From NCBI GenBank assembly GCA_026027325.1, contig JAMSLZ010000009.1:1488001-1552000 (forward strand): 64,000 bases of DNA. Reading direction: 5' to 3'. Position numbers and translations under genes: made by a program. How positions within the stretch are numbered: the first letter of the stretch is position 1; every line of letters begins with the position of its first letter. Under the pieces are notes generated by a model. The model saw only the letters and a list, made by a program, of their open reading frames with translations. It did no database searches and had not been told where the DNA came from. The stretch is from Actinomucor elegans. Its lineage: Eukaryota > Mucoromycota > Mucoromycetes > Mucorales > Mucoraceae. This document shows positions 57,464 to 64,000 of this stretch, one piece after another.

Positions 57464-60438
57464 TTACAAACGACTTAATATGCCAGCATTTTGCTCTAGA
57501 TCTTGTTTAAATATATGATGAGAGATGATCTTGAACTCTTTCTCATTAGATTCACTTGAACGCACAAGACCTACACTGGCAACAATATCTTCAAACCGAC
57601 AGACAGCGTAACTGTGTGCACCGCTACTGTGCAGCTCAACCAAAGCAATAGTCTTGTCATATTTGGTAGTTGCATTTTTTTTCGCTAAATCAACCAAAGC
57701 CAAATACTGTGGTCTACCATTGAATGAATGCTCGAAAAAGAAAACGATAGAACCAATGAACCAGCTTTCACGAATGGAATTATTTCGACTATTAACAAAG
57801 GTTGGTTAATCAAAGAGGTTTTTGTTCTTGAGCTAATTACTTACTTCAAGTAGCTGGCAGTGATCATCACGTAATTGTTTCCTCGACGATATTCATTTAT
57901 ATGGCTTTTATACATGGTAGACGTATATACATTGCCATATGCCCAGGCACGACCAGCGATGGAAATACTATTCAACGAATCAATTTCAGCAATATTTACA
58001 CCATTTGCTTCAGTACGGCGATAGTAATGCAATAGCGCCTTCAAAAAAGTTTGAGTGGAGACACCAAAGGGAAGAGTATCCACTGAAATATTACTAAAGG
58101 GAGCCCATAATTGTGGATCACTAGCATCACCAGAAGGGTTATTCCTGAAAGTGGATTCGCTGTATTTTCGAGGAGTGATCAGGTCAAGCTCAGTATGAAC
58201 ATCCCAAGTCTGGCTGTTTATATGATTACGCGTTATGAGTCTTTCCAAGATATTACCAGCGTTTGCGCCAGCATCAACCTTTGACTTGATGAGCTTTTTG
58301 TATTTTCCGATGCTTCTTTCCATTGATCGGGCGGAATATGCTCTCAACACACCTTGTTGTTTGATCATATAGACTATATGCGAAAGGTAGTGTTGAACAG
58401 GCTTGAATACACCGGAATGAATACGCTTTGCCTTGATTTCTGCCAACAAAAATTCTTGCCATTCTTTGATATATCTTTGGAAAGTATGTAAGTAAACTAG
58501 ATTTATGAGTACAAAAAAAAAATATATTTACCTTTCCATCAGAATAAGGTCTTCAATAGAAAGTTCCCATTTAAGAGCCAATGCGACAGCTTTTGTCAGA
58601 TGAATCAATGGTTTCTTAGCGGATTCTTGAATCAATTCAGGAACGAACAAGGTGGGAATCATATATAAGAAAATATCAATCCAGTCAACAGCACGTTTGC
58701 CACCACTCTTGATAATTGGATCTTCCCATTTGGATGAAAAGGATGTCGGTACAGTGGCTCTAGAAGCTTCAACAAGTTTACCAATTTTGATGAGCGATAA
58801 TTTTGGAATATAGAAAGTATACGGCCATTCATCAGCAGACTTCAATCGGGCATCACTCAATTCATCTTCATTGGGCTTATATCGAGTTTTTCTTGCTGCA
58901 TTGTACTCTTTACCCATGTCGACTGTCAGCATATTGAATACGTGTTGAGCGATACCTTGTCCGAGAAGATGCATTTCGTCTAAACCAAAAAAAGTAGCGC
59001 CAGTAAAACTGGGAAGTATTGCAAATGGTGTTGCAGACTTGATACTGTAGCTCTATGAGGTAAAAAGAAAAAGAAATGTTAAAAACTTGTAAAGATTAAT
59101 GCTGATTATAGTACTTACATTCGCTGCATCTGGGGAAATGAAATCGTTTCTGCTTCTGATCTCATTGTCGATCGTTAAAAAACAATTATGATAATCATGA
59201 CGTTCAGCTTGGACACGACAAATACGGCAACCAAACGTAGCCATATGACCAATATGATTTGCAAGCTCAGCTGCAGCAGGAAGATCACCAGTAGCCATCA
59301 CCAAGTTGACTTTAGCTTGACAAACAATTACACCATCCTTTTGTACAAGCATGCCTTTGGTAGACAGAGCATGAAACTCATCAATAATAGGCTTTAAAAA
59401 GGTATGCATGTACTTTGGGTAGTTTGGACCTGGCAAGATCGCCAATTGAAGCATGTATTCGTCTTGGTAGCGGTATTCTGGGGGAATGTTCATATTCAAG
59501 AGATGGATGATTGTTAACTTGTCCCCTTTATGATTCTTGCTAGTACAGAAACCATCGACAAAAAGAACCATTGCGACATCATCTTCACCGGAAAACAGAA
59601 TGCTATTATCCTTAAAGTACTTGTATGCTGCACCATCAAAGTAATCTTTATATTCACCGTCAGTTGATTTATAGTTGTAGCGGTATTTCATCAAGTCTCT
59701 TGTCTTTGCATTCGCAAGCATTTGAGCGACTTGTTCACCAATAGGAAGCATCTTCATAGAGCGACGAGGTTTACCATGATCATCAAAGCGATTTTCTTTA
59801 CAAGCAGGGTTTTTACATTGAATAGTCTCTATATCTTCCTTTTCAAACAGCATGCAACCATTGACGCAGACATCATGAAAATGACATTGAATATTGGTTT
59901 TTGCTTTAAGAGTACGATCCAAGGTATCAGGGAACATGAGAGTGGATGGTAGGTAACCTATATATAATGGGAATAAAAGCTGATAAGTACTTTTTTTTTA
60001 ACTCTATTTGAATAGATACATACCCAATCCATCGGTTTTACGGCTCTCTTCATTGTTTTTGATTATGGTACGCATTAGATAGACAAGTTCTCTTTGAGCC
60101 TCTCGAGGAATACCATACGTGTCGCAAATATCTCTCAATTGGATGCTATTTAATTCCGTATTGGTGAAAAGGTTTTGATCCGAGGATTTGACGTTGTAAG
60201 CAATTGGAGTAGGCTCTATTTCAAACAAGGTATATTGTTAAATTAAAAGCTTTAGTAATATATCTGTTAACTCACCTTGGACAGGAATGCTAGCTTCTTG
60301 CGTTTGGACGACCCTTTGTTTTCTATGATCACGATTATGGCTATAGTGATTACTCCTAGCTTTAACAGTTTTGAATGGCCTCAAACAAGTAGCGCAAGTA
60401 TATTTATATGGTGTAGCAGAAGAGGAAACTTTGCCCAT
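57464..60438 (-). CDS. CACTA transposase (Tnp2/Transposase_21-like), six exons
   Basis: Exons 60438-60276, 60215-60024, 59957-59119, 59052-58532, 58474-57845 and 57788-57464 total 2670 nt, one unbroken frame of 889 residues. The five introns are 56-66 nt with GT..AG ends. An N-terminal C2H2-like zinc finger (CATCLRPFKTVKARSNHYSH) is at residues 14-33. A Tnp2-type domain follows: Cys-rich CHFHDVCVNGCMLF and CKNPACKENRF, catalytic-type VLFVDGF, conserved NIPPEYRYQDEYM, GPNYPKYMHTFLKPIIDE, then MATGDLPAAAELANHIGH and CRICR. The later part (HYLSHIVYMIKQQGVLRAYSARSMERSIGKYKK) resembles the DUF4218 region of CACTA transposases. It would bind the 20-bp TIRs and cut there, leaving 3-bp duplications. 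Starts at the first ATG, 406 bp from the divergent accessory gene. No damage found, so likely functional. Confidence 0.9.
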
Positions 60439-60843
60439 TTAAAGATAAGTAAAAACAAGTAAATATATCGAATTAATGAATAGCGGTTTTGTTGTTTAGA
60501 AAAAGCAGGTCTTAAATACGTTTGCTTGGTCTACAATTGACAGAGTTCTCAATGGTAATTCATTGTTTTAGGCTGTTGAATCCTTTGAACTAATCGGCTT
60601 TTCATATTACTCAGCCTTCCAGATTATTCAGATATCGAATATATTTTAATGGATCCTTATGATTTCTAATCAAGCTAATTCCTTTCCAAGTCAGTCATAC
60701 CTGTCAGTAAGCTTACTTTCCAGAAAGCTCTTTGGACATTAGTAAGGATTACTAATGGATAAATGGTAAAGTACGCTTATAAAACAGTTAAATAGCTCAA
60801 ATCATTCAATCACTTTTCTTTATAATATATTTACTTTATAGCT
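60439..60843. promoter_or_regulatory. Shared divergent promoter region of the CACTA genes
   Basis: 405 bp between two oppositely directed start codons, so both promoters must lie here. A TATAATATATT stretch at about 60821 precedes the accessory gene. No other defined site is visible. Confidence 0.5.
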
Positions 60844-61926
60844 ATGTCAAACAACAACAACAATAATTGGAGCGTCTACTTTGAGAAGATTGAACAAGAA
60901 ATCTTAATCAACCGTCGTTTAATTCAAGATTTGATCCAAATATTAGCACCTCTATTTCCTCGAGAAGCTTCGAGGGTTTCATCTAACGAAGAAATTGAAC
61001 AAGCACTTGACGATGGTACAATCATATCTGAAGCATGTTACTACATTCAGTTTTATTAACCTCTTAGCTTGTCATATATAGCTGAACGAGAAGCAATTGC
61101 AAATGCTTTGAATCCTAATTTACGTAGTAAACGGTCAATCCCAAAAGTGCTAGAAGAAGCAAAAGTGCGTTATCAACAAAAGGCAACCAAGACAAATGTC
61201 ACCCCTTCTGCACCATTAAGGTTGTATGCCCTCTTGAAACACCTCAAGTATATAAAAGGCCAACAAAATGAACTGACCGATGATGATGTTCAACCGCAAT
61301 ACAATACGTTGAAATACTTGGCAAGAGATGTCTTGAAAGACATGGAAAGGGCAAATATAAATATTGTTGGTAAAACTTGGAGTGAAATTGGCGAAGAGGA
61401 TACCAGCATTCAAGAACGTTATGCTTTGCTTTTGGAGAAACGTGCTTTAGATGTGGGCTTGCATCTGCATCTCTGTGTAGAGATGTGGGCTGCCAAGTTA
61501 CTTTTATCTGAAGCACTCAAAAACAAGAAGACTGTACGTACCAGAAGTAATTCTGCTGAAGAAGGTGAAAGTCAACAAAATCAAGAATCTGTTGAAGACA
61601 ATGAGATTGAATCGTTCTTCAGGTTAGATGCTTTTTTATTTCTGTTTTTATATCTTTATTAATATGCTTGTTATGCAAATAGTGTGGATAATCAGCATAT
61701 CCTTGTTGATCGTCTAGCTACTTCTGTTGCTCCAGTTGGTCTTGCATCTCCAATCACTAGCTTGTTGGATCTACATTCTGCTCGCTCATCAACGAAAAGA
61801 AAAGCCATTACGGTTCAACCTGACGTTGGTGAAGATGAGGAGGCTGGATCTGACAATCGTTCCAAAGAAGCGGATTCCAATAAGCGTAAACCACGCTCTA
61901 AGAAAAATACAAAAAAAACGAAATAA
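60844..61926 (+). CDS. CACTA accessory protein, three exons
   Basis: Exons 60844-61036, 61082-61622 and 61683-61926 (introns of 45 and 60 nt, GT..AG) give 978 nt, 325 residues. Starts MSNNNNNNWSVYFEKIEQE. Residues 20-60 are helical. The middle (residues about 65-240) is charged and helical, with LEEAKVRYQQKATK and GKTWSEIGEEDTSIQERYALLLEKRALD. The C-terminus is acidic, then strongly basic (KRKPRSKKNTKKTK), a likely nuclear signal. CACTA elements often carry a second gene that binds subterminal repeats, and that role is inferred from position only. I recognise no domain. Frame closure across both introns supports the model; the 45-nt first intron is short. Confidence 0.7.
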
Positions 61927-62840
61927 ATATAGATGTTTTTTTATTGGTTTAAGTAGCTGACGTAGCATTTTTCTGCGGCTTTTCAGTATTAAGAAAAACT
62001 TTTTTACACCAATCTTGAGTTTCTTTCTTTTTTTTCGTTTGCTAAATTGGCACATTAAACGTAAGGTTTCTTGACATTTGTCACTCTTATTGCGCACAAC
62101 ACTTTAACTGAAGCTTCTGTATAATAGGAATTAACCTCAATGTCAGCTTGTAATTGTGTTTTTTTTTCCAAGCTTTCGAATATCTCCCTCGTTCTTAATG
62201 TCGTAATTATCTATAAATACGTCGTCATTCATACTGCTTATGTTCTTATACTGACTTGTATTCTTAAATACTTATACCACTTCAGTAATACTTATAGCCA
62301 GTAATGCCATATGGCTTTTGAACCTTTACTATTAGTTTTAAAGCTAATAACCATTAAGTAAGTGCAATGATTACTAATCCATTAATTTCTTTGTATATTA
62401 ATCTAATACTGTTATAATAGATTTAGTTGTATATATATACAAGACGAAGACTATTAAAACTGTAGCCCAGTGAATTATAATTGATTGTGTCTGATATAGT
62501 GTTGGTAAGTCTGTAGCAATAGCGAGTTTCATTCAAGAATCTAATCATTACTTTAGGAAAAGATGATTAAAATATACTATTATACAAGCTCGTGGGCCAT
62601 TCTTCTAAAGGTTAGTTCAAATATAGTCTTGAAATATTGTTTCATCAACGATAACTGACATTATTTATACAGTTATTTGCTTAATTCATTTACCTGTTAC
62701 TTGCCAGTGGGACATAAATTATTTTATACTTGTATGACAATAAGGTAAGTTAAATACTGTTCGTGTGTGATAGAAAGCTGGTTATTGTACATTCAGCTAT
62801 TGAAGGCTAGTGTGTATTAGAGTAATATCTGTTGAAGTTA
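61927..62840. other. CACTA 3' non-coding region
   Basis: No gene seen. AT-rich with a short ORF on the minus strand only. Leads into the right subterminal repeats. Confidence 0.5.
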
Positions 62841-63207
62841 TATATTATATAAATAAAAAAAATAGCAATTAAATTATTATCTGAATAACCAAAATGACTA
62901 TAATATTATTAGTAGTGTATTGTGAATATATGATAGAAAACTAATAATAATATTGATTATAAATCATCAATATGGAGGGATTAATCCATACTATTATTGA
63001 CTGGAAACCACTACTATTATACAATTTACCCATAATAATATTGAAGGAAAACCCCTAATACTATAGTATTTACCCATAATATTATCGAATAAGAGTCACT
63101 AATATTATCAACCGCCGAAAAAACACTGCCTAGAAATTGACAATAATTATTAGCAGAACTATAGTCGATTTTACCCCTAATATTATCAACTTTTGGGCAA
63201 AAAACCG
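62841..63207. repeat. CACTA right subterminal repeats
   Basis: At least six variants of TTTACCCATAATATTAT and its complement (about 62908, 62985, 63025, 63065, 63100, 63175), matching motifs at the left end. Denser here than on the left. Confidence 0.7.
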
Positions 63208-64000
63208 ACAATATTTTCGCCATAGTGCTCATTGATAAGAAGCTGAAATATGTCAAAGATGTCATTATTCCTTCTATTGCTAAACGCATTAAAGAGACAC
63301 AATTAAACGATCATTTAAAATTCCAAAAGAATAACAAGATCATTGAAACAAAGTACCCTCTTAATTCTAAAGTTATGATCGTGAACGTACTCAAATCATC
63401 TAAACTGCAACCCAGATGGTTAGGTCCTTTTATCATTAAAGGCTACACCAAGCATGGTAGTTACATTTTAGAAGATCTCACTGGCTCTTTATTATCTCGT
63501 GATGTACCTACGCATCAGATAAGACTGATTCAATCAGGAGATCAACGATCTGAAAGCGAACTTAACGAGAAACATTATGAGGTACAAGCAATTGTAAACC
63601 ATCGACTCTTGCCAGACGGTGAATACGAGTATTACGTGCATTGGGTTGGATACGATGACCAAGAAAAATACAATACTTGGCAGACGGTTGATACCTTCGA
63701 TTCGAAGAAACCTATTCAAGACTATTGGACACGTCGTCAAGCAACCATTGCAAGCACAACAGGTAGATCCCTGCCTAATACTATCAACAAGCGAAGAATA
63801 CCTGCTCGTAATAAACACAGCAGATCGTTTGTACCTAAAGCATATAATACAAGACCTTGAGTTGCTTAATTGCACTCTGCAAGTGTAATTGTCTTTTCCC
63901 TTATGTTACTTTTTTCCTATAATGGTTTTTTACAAGGTTTTTTATGACAGTTTACATTACACACGATCTTACATCTAACACAATGCTTACATCCTATCCT

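Larger units (their letters stand above)
55827..63227. mobile_element. CACTA (CMC/EnSpm-like) DNA transposon, apparently complete
   Basis: 7401 bp. Perfect 20-bp TIRs, CACTATGGCGAAAATATTGT at 55827-55846 and its complement at 63208-63227. TSD CTC at 55824-55826 and 63228-63230; the empty site is present in F1. Two divergent genes lie inside: transposase 60438-57464 (minus) and accessory gene 60844-61926 (plus). Both ends carry repeated AT-rich motifs. Confidence 0.95.
51219..63860 (+). pseudogene. gag-pol: Gag-pol polyprotein of F2, split by CACTA element
   Basis: 51219-55826 and 63231-63860 join in frame to 1746 codons including the stop. Gag occupies residues 1 to about 430, with a Ser/Ala-rich linker at 310-400. 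Knuckle CHSCGAPGWTRQHRC starts at residue 440 (CX2CX8HXC). Protease DTG is at about 574, RT YIDD at 898-901, and RNase H ATDAS at about 1047. The integrase N-domain (HLLGHFG) is at about 1298 and the DDE core with HDNGMEF at about 1423. The chromodomain is encoded at about 63576-63735 (YEVQAIVNHRLL, YVHWVGYDD). A basic tail ends the protein. Single-frame organisation as in E. No damage other than the CACTA insertion, which falls after the integrase core and before the chromodomain. Confidence 0.93.
50671..64000 (+). mobile_element. Chromodomain Ty3/Gypsy element F2, interrupted by CACTA, 3' end outside window
   Basis: 5' LTR 50671-51173, gag-pol from 51219, CACTA insertion 55827-63227, gag-pol end 63860. 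By comparison with F1 the 3' LTR should begin about 214 bp after the stop (about 64075). The left flank GACCG (50666-50670) should be its TSD. It is a near-identical, oppositely oriented copy of F1. Confidence 0.93.

Overview
The window looks like a transposon graveyard and nursery from a filamentous fungus, most probably an early-diverging one (Mucoromycota-like). The basis is AT-rich DNA, spliceosomal introns of about 45-90 nt, chromodomain Ty3/Gypsy elements, and Merlin, PIF/Harbinger, CACTA, Tc1/mariner and MULE DNA transposons. The phylum is inference; no rRNA or tRNA gene was found to test it. Only one gene looks like an ordinary host gene: a seven-exon acidic-tailed protein on the minus strand at 1217-2873.

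Layout. 1-5.9 kb: the host-like gene, one weak ORF and a decayed MULE transposase. 6.0-7.7 kb: a 440-bp tandem repeat, 3.7 copies. 7.8-17.7 kb: a nest of insertions that resolves base by base. A solo LTR (family B, TSD ATTCT/ATTCC) contains a MITE (TSD ATT) that contains a solo LTR (family A, TSD ATATA). The LTR-B end is the target of Merlin copy 1 (TSD ACAACAAT). That Merlin carries a second solo LTR-A (TSD GATGT) and a Harbinger element (TSD TAA), and the Harbinger holds a pol-less LTR element (TSD AGTGT). 17.8-22.1 kb: LTR fragments, a fold-back MITE, a long C-poor degenerate telomere-like tract and a TAGGGC-rich satellite.

22.1-38.9 kb: Gypsy element E (TSD ATAAC), inserted in the satellite. 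It is split by Merlin copy 2 (TSD TCACACAA) and by Gypsy element F1 (TSD CCTTG). F1 is itself split by a DDE transposon whose transposase ends in a chromodomain and which is flanked by 232-bp direct repeats (TSD CTT). 38.9-40.1 kb: the satellite resumes as a 746-bp higher-order repeat. 41.1-48.5 kb: Gypsy element B (TSD AAAAC), split by Merlin copy 3 (TSD CAAAGAAAG). 48.7-50.7 kb: a third copy of a 390-bp repeat and a Tc1/mariner relic. 50.7-64.0 kb: Gypsy element F2, nearly identical to F1 and in opposite orientation, inserted in the mariner relic and split by a 7.4-kb CACTA element (TSD CTC, perfect 20-bp TIRs). The CACTA carries an apparently intact six-exon transposase (889 codons) and a divergent three-exon accessory gene (325 codons). 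The 3' LTR of F2 lies beyond the window.

Almost every gene therefore serves transposition: gag-pol polyproteins, DDE transposases, and accessory proteins (Harbinger Myb-like/AT-hook protein, CACTA second gene, Merlin second ORF). LTR pairs are nearly identical within elements and most host ORFs were open when hit, so most layers look recent. The items most worth a second look are the chromodomain DDE transposon with direct-repeat ends, the two-gene Merlin family, the intact CACTA, and the telomere-like satellite.
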